Shown piece after piece: positions 7,466-15,955 of a stretch of 64,000 bases of DNA. A program made the position numbers and the translations under genes. Origin of the DNA: Phytomonospora sp040655735. Lineage in GTDB: Bacteria > Actinomycetota > Actinomycetes > Mycobacteriales > Micromonosporaceae. Location: the NCBI RefSeq assembly GCF_040655735.1, contig NZ_JBFAKK010000004.1:434001-498000 (forward strand), given 5' to 3'. A model generated the notes under the pieces. The model worked only from the letters and a program-made list of their open reading frames with translations. It ran no database searches and was not told where the DNA came from. Within the stretch, counting starts at the first letter, position 1. The number at the start of each line of letters is the position of its first letter.

Positions 7466-9144
7466 GGCTTCGGCTCCTCGCCCTCGGGGGTCCGCGCGGG
7501 TGGGAAGAGCCCCGCCGGCGTGCCCTTGCCGTCCCAGTTGAGCAGGTTCACGCGCGCGCCCGGGCGTCCCGGATCGGTCACCCGATCGCTCGTCTGCCGG
7601 TCGCGCAGGGCGTGGAAGGTCTCCACCGACACCGGTGTCGCCCGCCCGGAGCCCTCCCCGAAGGGACCGCTGTCGATCATCCCCGGCCCGCCCTCGGTGT
7701 CGAGACTGCAACCGAGCTCCTCCAGCTGGTGCGCCTCACCGGTGTAGGCGGTCGGGATGACATAGCGCTCCTCGTACTTGGCGATGCCCAGCAGCCGGTA
7801 CATCTCGACGAGCTCGCCGCCGCTCATGCCCACGGCCGAGGCGATCGACTCGTCGCGCGGCCGGTCGAGGCTGACGTCGCGCATGTAGGAGCGCATCGCG
7901 GCGAGTTTGCGCAGGACGAGCCGGACCGGCTCGGGGTCTCCGGCGGTGAAGAGCTCGGCCAGGTAGGAGACCGGGATGCGCAGCGCGTCGATCGCGCCGA
8001 ACAGGTTCCCGGCGGCCTCGCCGTCGTGGCCGGTCTCGGTGAGGCGGTCCACGACGGGCGACAGCGGCGGGATGTACCAGACCATCGGCATCGTCCGGAA
8101 CTCCGGATGCAGCGGCAGCGCGACCCGGTACACCTTCGCCAGCTTGTACACCGGCGAGCGGCGGGCGGCGTCGAGCCAGTCCTCGGCGATCCCGTCGCGG
8201 CGGGCGGCGGCGGCCACCTCGGGGTCGTTCGGGTCGAGCAGCACGTCGAGCTGGGCCTCGTAGAGCGCCTTCTCGTCGGCGACCGACGCGGCCTCGGTCA
8301 CCCGGTCGGCGTCGTAGAGGAACAGCCCGATGTAGCGCAGGCGGCCGACGCAGGTCTCGCTGCACACCGTGGGCAGCCCCACCTCGACCCTCGGGTAGCA
8401 GAAGGTGCACTTCTCGGCCTTGCCGGTGCGGTGGTTGAAGTAGACCTTCTTGTACGGGCATCCCGTCACGCACATGCGCCACCCACGGCACTGGTCCTGG
8501 TCGACGAGGACGATGCCGTCCTCCTCGCGCTTGTACATCGCCCCCGACGGGCACGACGCCACGCACGAGGGGTTGAGGCAGTGCTCGCAGATGCGCGGCA
8601 GGAAGAACATGAACGCCTGCTGGTAGGTGAACTTCACCTTGTCCTCCGACTCCTTGCGGAGCCGTTCGACGATCGGGTCGCGCGGCCCGTGCTCGGGCGC
8701 CCCGCCGAGGTCGTCGTCCCAGTTGGCGCTCCACTCGACGGCCATCGGGTCGCCGGTGAGCAGCGACTTCGGTTGCGCGACGGGGAAGTCGTCACCGAGC
8801 GGCGCGTCGGTGAGGGTCTCGTAGTCGTAGGTCCACGGCTCGTAGTAGTCGCGGATGTTGGGCAGGACCGGGTTGGCGAAGATGGTGAAGAGCTTGTGCA
8901 GCCGTCCGCCCGCCTTGAGCCGCAGGCGCCCCCGCCGGTCGCGGACCCAGCCGCCCTTCCACTTCTCCTGGTCCTCGTAGCGGCGCGGATAGCCCTGCCC
9001 GGGGCGGGTCTCCACGTTGTTGAACCAGACGTACTCGACGCCGCCGCGATTGGTCCACGCCTGCTTGCAGGTGACCGAGCAGGTGTGGCAGCCGATGCAC
9101 TTGTCGAGGTTCATGACCATGCCCATCTGGGCCATCACCCGCAT
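7462..9144 (-). CDS. narH: respiratory nitrate reductase beta subunit (Fe-S)
   Basis: 560-aa iron-sulfur electron-transfer subunit linking NarI to NarG. It opens MRVMAQMGMVMNLDKCIGCH, then THTCSVTCK: the first four-Cys cluster (CxxCxxCxxxC type) typical of NarH. Further clusters are ICEHCLNPSCVASCPSGAMYK and CRGWRMCVTGCPYKK, where a Trp in place of one Cys marks the [3Fe-4S] centre, and KCTFCYPRVEVGLPTVCSETC. Start at 9144 after GAGAGGAACC. An in-frame ATG three codons in is possible. A 15-bp gap separates it from narG. Somewhat longer than E. coli NarH, as is usual for actinobacteria. Confidence 0.97.
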   Translation of the reverse strand: MRVMAQMGMVMNLDKCIGCHTCSVTCKQAWTNRGGVEYVWFNNVETRPGQGYPRRYEDQEKWKGGWVRDRRGRLRLKAGGRLHKLFTIFANPVLPNIRDYYEPWTYDYETLTDAPLGDDFPVAQPKSLLTGDPMAVEWSANWDDDLGGAPEHGPRDPIVERLRKESEDKVKFTYQQAFMFFLPRICEHCLNPSCVASCPSGAMYKREEDGIVLVDQDQCRGWRMCVTGCPYKKVYFNHRTGKAEKCTFCYPRVEVGLPTVCSETCVGRLRYIGLFLYDADRVTEAASVADEKALYEAQLDVLLDPNDPEVAAAARRDGIAEDWLDAARRSPVYKLAKVYRVALPLHPEFRTMPMVWYIPPLSPVVDRLTETGHDGEAAGNLFGAIDALRIPVSYLAELFTAGDPEPVRLVLRKLAAMRSYMRDVSLDRPRDESIASAVGMSGGELVEMYRLLGIAKYEERYVIPTAYTGEAHQLEELGCSLDTEGGPGMIDSGPFGEGSGRATPVSVETFHALRDRQTSDRVTDPGRPGARVNLLNWDGKGTPAGLFPPARTPEGEEPKP

Positions 9145-9159
9145 GCCTGGTTCCTCTCG

Positions 9160-12100
9160 TCAGTACTGGACACGCTGGCTCCTGCGGCGGATCACGGTGA
9201 CCTCGTCGCGCTGGTTCCCGGTCGGGCCGAGGTAGTTGAAGGCGAAGGAGAGCTGGGCGTAGCCGCCGATCAGGTGCGTCGGCTTGACCAGGATCCGCGT
9301 GAGCGAGTTGTGGATCCCTCCCCGCCGGCCGGTCGCCTCGCTCTTCGGCACGTTCACGACGCGTTCCTGCGCGTGGTAGACGAAGACCGTCCCCGGCGGG
9401 ATCCGGTGGGTGACGATCGCGCGGACGACCATGACGCCGTTGCGGTTGACCGCCTCGACCCAGTCGTTGTCGCCGACCCCGATGGACGCGGCGTCCCGGT
9501 CGTTCATCCACACCACGGGCCCGCCGCGCGACAGCGACAGCATGAACAGGTTGTCCTGGTACTCCGAGTGGATCGACCACTTCGAATGCGGGGTGAGGTA
9601 CCGGACGGTGACCGAGGCGCCGTCGCCCTCACCCAGCTCGGGTTCCCCGAAGAGCCGGTGCATGTTCAGCGGCGCCCGGTAGATCGGCAGCGTCTCGCCC
9701 ATCTCGTGCATCCAGTCGTGGTCGAGCAGGAAGTGCATCCGGCCGGTCAGCGTGTGCCACGGCTTGAGGCGCTCGACGTTGACGGTGAAGGGCGCGTACC
9801 TGCGGCCGCCGGTCTCGCTGCCGGACCATTCCGGGCTCGTGATGACCGGCACCGGCTGCGCCTGGGTGTCGGCGAAGGTGATCCGGCGCTCCTCGCTGCC
9901 TTCGGCGAGGTCGGCCAGCCGCGTGCCCGTGCGCCGCTCCAGTTCACGGAAGCCCTGGACGCTGAGCCGTCCGTTGGTCGTCGCCGACAGCGCCAGGATC
10001 GCCTCGGCCATCTTGGCGTCGGTGTCGAGCGCGGGCCGGCCGTCGCCGGCGCCCCCGAGCATGACGCCGTTCTTCGCCGCCAGCCGCGCGACCTCCTCGT
10101 CGGGACGGTAGGTGACGGCCTTGGTGGTCACGCCGAGCCGGTCGACGAGGGGCCCGAGGCTCGCCATCTTGTCGGCGACGGCCGGGTAGTCGCGCTCGAC
10201 GACCACGAAGTTCGGCATCGTGCGGCCCGGGACCGCCTCGACCTCGCCCGCCCGCCAGTCGAGGACGCTTCCGCCCGGCTGCGCGGTCTCGCCGGGCGTG
10301 TCGTGCTGGAGCGGGACGGCGACGACGTCACGCCGCACCCCGAGGTGCTCGGCGGCCAGTTCGGAGAACCTGCGCGCGATGGCGTGGAAGGCGTCGAAGT
10401 CGGTGCGGGACTCGAACGGCGGGTCGATGGCCGGCGTGAACGCGTGCACGAAGGGGTGCATGTCGGTGGTGTTGAGGTCGTGCTTCTCGTACCAGGTCGC
10501 GGCCGGCAGGACCACGTCGGACAGCAGCGTCGAGCTGGTCATGCGGAAGTCGAGCGACAGCAGCAGATCCAGCTTTCCGCGCGGCCCGTCCTCGCCGCGC
10601 CACGCGACGTCGCGCGGCCGGCTCTCCGGGGGAGTCTGCTCCGCGTTGAGGTTGTCGTGCGTCCCGAGCAGGTGCTTGAGGAAGTACTCGTCGCCCTTGG
10701 CCGAGGAGCCGAGCAGGTTGGCGCGCCACAGCGTCAGGCAGCGCGGCCAGTTCCGCGGGGCGTCGGGGTCCTCGATCGCGAAGGACAGTGAGCCGTCCTG
10801 GAGGCTGCGCGCGACGTGCCCGGCGACGTCGTCGCCCGCCTCGTCGGCGAGGTCGAGGGGGTTGCGGTCGAACTGCGGGTAGGACGGCATCCACCCGAGG
10901 CGCGCCGACAGGGCGATGGTGTCCATGGTGTGCATGCCCGACAGCTTCCCGGCGGCCAGCGGCGAGGCCAGGGCGTCGGCGCGGTAGCCGTCGTAGCGCC
11001 ACTGGTCTGTGTGGGTGTACCAGTAGGCGGTGCCGATCATCTGGCGCGGCGGGCGCTGCCAGTCGGTGGCCATGGCCATCGTCGCCCAGCCGGTGGCGGG
11101 CCGGCACTTCTCCTGCCCGACGTAGTGCGCCCAGCCGCCGCCGTTGCGGCCCATGGAGCCGGTGAGCATGAGCAGCGCCAGCACCGCCCGGTAGGTCGCG
11201 TCGCCGTGGAACCACTGGCAGATCCCGGCGCCCATGATGATCATGGTGCGGCCCTCGGACTCCTCGGCGTTGGCCGCCATCTCGCGGGCGACCTTCGTGA
11301 CGTGCGCGGCGGGCACCGAGGTGATCGTCTCCTGCCAGGCCGGCGTGTAGGGCTCCTCGGCGTCGCCGTATCCCTTCGGCCACTTCCCGGGCAGGCCGTC
11401 GCGGTGGACCCCGTACTGGGCGAGCATCAGGTCGTAGACGGTGGTGACCTTGCGGCCGGCGACGGTGCGCACCGGCACGCCGCGCCGCAGGACGCCGCCG
11501 GTGCCGTCGAGGGCGTCGAAGCGGGGGAGGAGGACCTCCGCGGTCTCGGCGGCGGGATCGAGCATGGTCAACCGCGGTGAGACCTCGCCGAGGTCGAGGT
11601 TCCAGCGGCCCATGCCGCTCTCGGTGTAGCGAAAGCCCATGGACCCGTTGGGCACGGTCGCCTCGCCGTCGCGGTCGTCGACGAGGGCCGGCTTCCACTC
11701 GGCGCCCTCACCGGTGTCGCCGAGGTCGGCGGCGGTGAGGAACTTGCCCGGCACGTGGGCGCCGTCGTGCTCGTCGAGGGTCACCAGGAACGGCAGATCG
11801 GTGTAGCGGCGGACGAAGTCGGTGAAGAAGGGGACCTGGCGGTCGACGAAGAACTCCTTGAGCATGACGTGGCCCATGGCCATCGCCATGGCCCCGTCGG
11901 TGCCCGGCTGGGCGGGAAGCCAGGTGTCGGCGAACTTGGTGTTGTCGGCGTAGTCGGGGGAGACCACCACGACCTTCTGGCCCTTGTAGCGCGCCTCGGC
12001 CATCCAGTGGGCGTCGGGCGTGCGGGTGACCGGGACGTTGGAACCCCACATCAGCAGGTAGGTCGCGTTCCACCAGTCGCCCGACTCGGGCACGTCGGTC

Positions 12101-12858
12101 TGGTCGCCGAAGACCTGCGGGGAGGCGACCGGCAGGTCGGCGTACCAGTCGTAGAACGAGGTCATCGCCCCGCCGATGAGTTCGATGAAGCGCGAACCGA
12201 CCGCGTGGCTGACCATCGACATCGCCGGGATCGGCGAGAAGCCGGCGACGCGGTCGGGTCCGTAGGCGGCGATGGTGTGCACGTGCGCGGCCGCGACCAT
12301 CTCGGTGGCCTCGTCCCAGGAGACGCGCACGTGGCCGCCTTTGCCGCGCGCCGACTGGTAGCGCAGCCGCTTGTCGGGGTCGCCGGTCACCTCGGCCCAC
12401 GCCGCGACCGGGTCGCCGAGACGGGCCTTGGCCTCCCGGTACATCTCGACCAGCACACCGCGCGCGTACGGGTAGCGGACCCGCGTCGGCGAGTAGGTGT
12501 ACCAGGAGAACGCGGCCCCTCGCGGGCAGCCGCGCGGCTCGTACTCGGGGGAGTCGGGACCGACCGACGGGTAGTCGGTCTGCTGTGTCTCCCAGGTGAT
12601 GATGCCGTCCTTGACGTAGACCTTCCACGAGCACGAGCCGGTGCAGTTGACCCCGTGCGTCGAGCGGACCACCTTGTCGTGGCTCCAGCGGTCCCGGTAG
12701 AAGACGTCGCCGTCGCGGCCGCCGGTCTTGAAGACCGCGCGCAGGTCGGCCGAGGTCTCGCGCCGGGTGAAGAAGCGGCCGGTCCGCAGCAGCGCGTCGG
12801 CGGCGGGGCCGTCCGTCCCACCGCCGACGGGCTTGCCACCTGCTTGTCCGCGGCTCAT
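9160..12858 (-). CDS. narG: respiratory nitrate reductase alpha subunit (molybdopterin)
   Basis: 1232-aa catalytic subunit reducing nitrate to nitrite at a Mo-bisMGD centre on the cytoplasmic face of the membrane. The FS0 cluster is supplied by His68, Cys72, Cys76 (THGVNCTGSCSW) and Cys111 (EPRGCPRGA): the NarG-type pattern with His as first ligand. The FYDWYADLPVASPQ block matches the region that carries the Mo-ligating Asp in E. coli NarG, followed by WGSNVPVTRTPDAHW. The C-terminus PTHLIGGYAQLSFAFNYLGP is typical. There is no N-terminal Tat motif, consistent with cytoplasmic orientation. The start follows GAGGAGAGGACGCC. It is the first gene of narGHJI, divergent from narK. Confidence 0.97.
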   Translation of the reverse strand: MSRGQAGGKPVGGGTDGPAADALLRTGRFFTRRETSADLRAVFKTGGRDGDVFYRDRWSHDKVVRSTHGVNCTGSCSWKVYVKDGIITWETQQTDYPSVGPDSPEYEPRGCPRGAAFSWYTYSPTRVRYPYARGVLVEMYREAKARLGDPVAAWAEVTGDPDKRLRYQSARGKGGHVRVSWDEATEMVAAAHVHTIAAYGPDRVAGFSPIPAMSMVSHAVGSRFIELIGGAMTSFYDWYADLPVASPQVFGDQTDVPESGDWWNATYLLMWGSNVPVTRTPDAHWMAEARYKGQKVVVVSPDYADNTKFADTWLPAQPGTDGAMAMAMGHVMLKEFFVDRQVPFFTDFVRRYTDLPFLVTLDEHDGAHVPGKFLTAADLGDTGEGAEWKPALVDDRDGEATVPNGSMGFRYTESGMGRWNLDLGEVSPRLTMLDPAAETAEVLLPRFDALDGTGGVLRRGVPVRTVAGRKVTTVYDLMLAQYGVHRDGLPGKWPKGYGDAEEPYTPAWQETITSVPAAHVTKVAREMAANAEESEGRTMIIMGAGICQWFHGDATYRAVLALLMLTGSMGRNGGGWAHYVGQEKCRPATGWATMAMATDWQRPPRQMIGTAYWYTHTDQWRYDGYRADALASPLAAGKLSGMHTMDTIALSARLGWMPSYPQFDRNPLDLADEAGDDVAGHVARSLQDGSLSFAIEDPDAPRNWPRCLTLWRANLLGSSAKGDEYFLKHLLGTHDNLNAEQTPPESRPRDVAWRGEDGPRGKLDLLLSLDFRMTSSTLLSDVVLPAATWYEKHDLNTTDMHPFVHAFTPAIDPPFESRTDFDAFHAIARRFSELAAEHLGVRRDVVAVPLQHDTPGETAQPGGSVLDWRAGEVEAVPGRTMPNFVVVERDYPAVADKMASLGPLVDRLGVTTKAVTYRPDEEVARLAAKNGVMLGGAGDGRPALDTDAKMAEAILALSATTNGRLSVQGFRELERRTGTRLADLAEGSEERRITFADTQAQPVPVITSPEWSGSETGGRRYAPFTVNVERLKPWHTLTGRMHFLLDHDWMHEMGETLPIYRAPLNMHRLFGEPELGEGDGASVTVRYLTPHSKWSIHSEYQDNLFMLSLSRGGPVVWMNDRDAASIGVGDNDWVEAVNRNGVMVVRAIVTHRIPPGTVFVYHAQERVVNVPKSEATGRRGGIHNSLTRILVKPTHLIGGYAQLSFAFNYLGPTGNQRDEVTVIRRRSQRVQY

Positions 12859-12892
12859 GGGCGTCCTCTCCTCGGGCTCGTCCCCAGTAGAC

Positions 12893-12909
12893 GATCGCCG
12901 TCGGCGATC
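12893..12909. promoter_or_regulatory. 17-bp palindrome in the narG-narK divergent promoter region
   Basis: GATCGCC-GTC-GGCGATC is a perfect 7-bp-arm inverted repeat, 35 bases upstream of the narG start. It is the only strong dyad in the 185-bp divergent space. It is not an FNR/CRP consensus (no TTGAT...ATCAA). It may be an operator for control of the nitrate genes; the regulator is unknown. Confidence 0.45.
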
Positions 12910-13015
12910 ATTCGAAACTATGCCAAAAGACCCATGTCGGGATGGTCGAATGCTGTATTGACGAGGGAGCGGCCGACCTGGGCCGCGGTTCTAGGACGGC
13001 CGAAGTCGGCCGCTC

Positions 13016-13032
13016 AAGGGACTTTCGAGGAC
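13016..13032 (+). promoter_or_regulatory. DosR-like box immediately upstream of narK
   Basis: AAGGGACTTTCGAGGAC shares the 11-mer AGGGACTTTCG with the box at 53262-53278 in the universal stress gene promoter. Only the left half-site is well conserved. It ends 12 bases before the narK ATG, overlapping the ribosome-binding zone, which is an unusual position for activation. Confidence 0.4.
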
Positions 13033-13043
13033 GGGGGAGCCCC

Positions 13044-14288
13044 ATGACGAGGTCTGCGGCGGACAGCGCGAAGGCGGGCACCGACGGGCGGCAGGGCTTC
13101 ATGCTGGCCGTGGCCACGATCGGCTTCGCGGTGACCTTCTGGGCCTGGGCGCTGCTGTCGCCGCTGGGCGCCTCGCTGCGCGAGGACCTGGGGCTGAGTT
13201 CTTTCGAGCAGTCGCTGCTGGTCGCCGTCCCGGTCATCGTCGGCTCGCTGGGCCGCATCCCGGTCGGCGCGCTGACCGACAAGCTCGGCGCCCGGCGCAT
13301 GTTCCCCGCCGTCGCGCTGCTCACCGCCGTGCCGGTGCTGTACCTCGGGCACGGCGCCGACTCGCTCGCCGGCTACCTGGCCGGGGGTTTCCTGCTCGGG
13401 CTCGGCGGGACGACCTTCGCCATCGGCGTCCCCTTCGTGAACTCCTGGTACCCGCCGCAGCGGCGCGGGTTCGCTCTCGGCGTCTTCGGCGCGGGCATGG
13501 GCGGCACGGCCATCTCGTCGTTCACGACCGTCCGGCTCAGCGACTCCTTCGGCCGCAGTTTCCCCTTCGACCTCGTTGCCGTGATCCTCGTGGTCTACGC
13601 CGTCGCCGCCTACCTCCTGCTGCGCGACCGCTCCGGCCGGGCCGTCGCGACCGGCGGCATGCTCGCCCGCCTCGCCATGACCTTGCGGCTGCCCGTCACG
13701 CTGCAGATGTCGTTCCTGTACGCGGTGGCCTTCGGCGGTTTCGTCGCGTTCAGCGTGTACCTGCCGACCTACCTGGTGACCGCCTGCGAGCTGGAACGCG
13801 AGGACGCCGCCGTGCGCACCGCCGGGTTCGTCGTGCTCGCGGTGATCATGCGGCCGGTCGGCGGCTGGCTGTGCGACAAGGTCGACCCGGTGAGCGTGCT
13901 GACCGTCGCCTTCGGAGTGACGGCGCTGCTGGCGGTGGTCGTCGCCTTCGAGCCGCCGCTGGTTCCCTTCGGGACCATCGCCTTCCTCGGCATGGCCGCG
14001 GCCCTGGGCACCGGCACCGGCGCGGTCTTCGCGCTCGTCGCGCGGCTCGTCCCGCCCGAGCGCGTCGGGTCGGTGACGGGAGTCGTCGGCGCCGCCGGAG
14101 GACTGGGCGGCTTCTTCCCGCCGCTGGTGATGGGCGCGGTATACGGGGTCACCGGCGGGTACATGCTGGGTTTCCTGCTGCTGGCGGTGACGGCGCTGCT
14201 GGCGGCGGTGTTCACCGCGACGACCCTCCGCCGCCGAGTGGCCGCGTCGGGGGCGGCCTTAGCCGGCAACCCGGCTTGGTCCCGGTAG
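13044..14288 (+). CDS. narK: nitrate/nitrite transporter, MFS
   Basis: 414-aa major facilitator with about twelve transmembrane segments. The nitrate-porter signatures are present: the loop GALTDKLGARRMF between helices 2 and 3, the Gly-rich helix GGFLLGLGGTTFAIGVPFVNSWYPPQRRGFALGVFGAGMGGTA, and the second signature further on, FALVARLVPPERVGSVTGVVGAAGGLGGFFPPLVMG. It imports nitrate and/or exports nitrite to serve NarGHJI, which is encoded divergently 185 bp away. The ATG at 13044 follows ACGGGGGAGC. The last 30 residues are a polar cytoplasmic tail. The NarK1 (proton symport) and NarK2 (exchange) types cannot be separated with confidence here. Confidence 0.93.
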   Translation: MTRSAADSAKAGTDGRQGFMLAVATIGFAVTFWAWALLSPLGASLREDLGLSSFEQSLLVAVPVIVGSLGRIPVGALTDKLGARRMFPAVALLTAVPVLYLGHGADSLAGYLAGGFLLGLGGTTFAIGVPFVNSWYPPQRRGFALGVFGAGMGGTAISSFTTVRLSDSFGRSFPFDLVAVILVVYAVAAYLLLRDRSGRAVATGGMLARLAMTLRLPVTLQMSFLYAVAFGGFVAFSVYLPTYLVTACELEREDAAVRTAGFVVLAVIMRPVGGWLCDKVDPVSVLTVAFGVTALLAVVVAFEPPLVPFGTIAFLGMAAALGTGTGAVFALVARLVPPERVGSVTGVVGAAGGLGGFFPPLVMGAVYGVTGGYMLGFLLLAVTALLAAVFTATTLRRRVAASGAALAGNPAWSR

Positions 14289-14367
14289 CCGGGCGATGGT
14301 GTCCACGGCGTTGAGCGCGGGCCGAGCACCGGGTCCGGGGGCGGAGCCTCGGGCCCCCGTGCCCGCG

Positions 14368-14570
14368 TCCGTCCTCTTCATGTCGATGTCCCTCGACGGC
14401 TACATCGTCGGCCACCGGGGCGGCGACCACGGCCGCGGCGTCCCCATCGTCCCAAGGCACCGTCCCGCCGGCGTCTCTTCGGCGTCCTATCCGGCCGCGT
14501 CGAGCTGGGGATCCTCCGCGTGGTCGACACGCTCGAGGCCACCCACATCCGCTACCGCGTCCGCACCTGA
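14368..14570 (+). pseudogene. internally deleted dihydrofolate-reductase-like (RibD C-terminal) remnant
   Basis: Two ends of one gene are visible with the middle missing. The first part reads VLFMSMSLDGYIVG, the conserved opening strand and loop of RibD-C/DHFR-like proteins (ATG at 14380). The second, in a different frame, reads RLFGVLSGRVELGILRVVDT and on to ATHIRYRV before the stop at 14568-14570, which matches the family's closing strands. About 100 residues between them are gone. An intact paralogue follows at 14812. The flanking sequence up to 14811 holds nothing else I can support. Confidence 0.65.
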
Positions 14571-14811
14571 GCCTCGAACGTCGTCTCCCGCAATTCCCCG
14601 TCGCGCTCCACCCACTGATCGCACGGTCCGACCGCGAGTCGGGGATTCACCGGAGAAATCTCCCCGATGGGTGTCGGATTGACCCGGCGCCGTTCGTGGA
14701 AACAGTGAGAGGCAGCCGAACAGGCCGCCCCACACGACCGGAGACGGCCCCCGCGGCGCAGTGCGCCCCGGTGGATCGCCCGCCGCGTCCGAGGAGAAGG
14801 GAACCGCGATC

Positions 14812-15429
14812 ATGAAGCTCACCACCATCACGATGGTCACCGTCGACGGGGTCATGCAGGGACTCGGCGCGCCCGGCGAGGACCGCCGCGGCGGCTTCGA
14901 ACGCGGCGGATGGGTCGCGCCCGCGTTCGACGACGAGGCCATGGCCTACCTCAGCGGGATCTACCAGCGCGCCGGCGCGTTCCTCTTCGGCCGCCGGACC
15001 TACGAGATCTTCGCCGGCTCCTGGGGCGCGATGGAGGACCCCGGCGCCCACCCCGTCGCCGACGCCCTGAACACCAGGCCGAAGTACGTCGCGTCGGGCA
15101 CGCTGACCGAAGCGGCCTGGCCGGGCACGACCGTCCTGTCCGGCGACCTCGCGACGGCCGTCGGTGAACTGAAGGCGCAGGGTGAGGGCGAGCTCCAGGT
15201 GCACGGCAGCGGCGAACTGGTCCGGGCCCTGCTCGGCCACCGGCTCGTCGACGAGATCACGCTGCTCACCGTCCCGGTGGTCGTCGGCCAGGGGACGCGG
15301 CTGTTCCCCGCCGACGGCCCGGACGCGGCGCTCGAACTGGCCGAGTCGCGGACAACGCCCGCCGGCGTGACGATCGGGGTCTACCGGCCCACCGGCCGCC
15401 CGAAGTACGAGACCGCCACCGCCGACTAG
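14812..15429 (+). CDS. dihydrofolate reductase family protein (RibD C-terminal domain)
   Basis: 205-aa cytosolic reductase-fold protein of the RibD_C/DHFR-like superfamily. It starts MKLTTITMVTVDGVMQGLGAP, keeps FLFGRRTYEIFAGSWG (the nucleotide-pocket helix), then KYVASGTLTEAAWPGTTVL, LQVHGSGELVRALLGHRLVDEITLLTVPVVVGQGTRLF and the closing GVTIGVYRPTG strand. NADPH-dependent reduction of a pterin-like or unknown small molecule is the family expectation. The substrate is not known. The start is preceded by GAGGAGAAGGG. Dozens of such paralogues are common in actinomycete genomes. A deleted relative lies directly upstream. Confidence 0.88.
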   Translation: MKLTTITMVTVDGVMQGLGAPGEDRRGGFERGGWVAPAFDDEAMAYLSGIYQRAGAFLFGRRTYEIFAGSWGAMEDPGAHPVADALNTRPKYVASGTLTEAAWPGTTVLSGDLATAVGELKAQGEGELQVHGSGELVRALLGHRLVDEITLLTVPVVVGQGTRLFPADGPDAALELAESRTTPAGVTIGVYRPTGRPKYETATAD

Positions 15430-15481
15430 GGACCACGCGGCGAAGTGGGGAACGCGGCTCAAGCCGCAGGGCAGTCGCACC

Positions 15482-15715
15482 CCGCTTCGCAAAGCGACGG
15501 CCGCGGCCGAGGAGACCTCAACGACCGAGTCGAGTCCGAACCCGATCAGGGCCGTCGACGACGCGACGGTCCCGGCGGTCACGGCCACCACGGCTTCGAC
15601 GACGTTGTACGTGATCGTGGGCGAACACCAGCGCCCGGATGAGGCGGGTCAGCCGCGCCCGCCGCCGCGGAGAGGGCCCGGGCGGGCGTGAACCCAGCGA
15701 TATCGGTGTGGCCAT
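15482..15715 (-). pseudogene. truncated, frameshifted cation-efflux (CDF-like) transporter remnant
   Basis: The minus strand starts MATPISLGSRPPGPSPRRRA, then RLTRLIRALVFA. One extra C in a GCCC run shifts the frame, and the next frame continues ATITYNVVEAVVAVTAGTVA followed by STALIGFGLDSVVEVSSAAAVAL. This is the first two transmembrane helices of a small CDF-like cation transporter (ALVGFGLDSxxE is the hallmark). The sequence then stops matching near 15482, so most of the gene is absent. Reading the two frames as one protein requires a single-base insertion. The remaining DNA from 15716 to 15955 has no gene I can support. Confidence 0.7.
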
Positions 15716-15955
15716 GGGCGGCTGTCCTTCCCGGCGAGAACGCGCTACTACAGCCGATCCCCGGCGCCCCCCGCGTGTTAATCTGCCTCGCATGCCAGAC
15801 GACGACATAGAGGGGTGTAGTCCCCAGCCGGGTGCGGCCCGGCGGTCTCTTTCTGGTGGTCGGTGTCCTCGTCCCGGCCTGGTGTTCCCCCTCGTTCTCG
15901 CGTGTGGGGCACCGCCCCGCACGCTCCCCTCGCGTTTCCCGATTAGGAGCGGTTC

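Noticed and set aside
7444..10791. Very long plus-strand open frame (over 1100 codons) opposite narH and narG
   Set aside because: It runs antisense through conserved narGH; its composition (runs of Arg, Val, Asp, His) is the mirror of G/C-biased third positions. No motif or ribosome-binding site.
12859..12892. GGGGACGAGCCC on the minus strand as a DosR box for narG
   Set aside because: It lacks the ACTTT core shared by the other boxes; match too weak.
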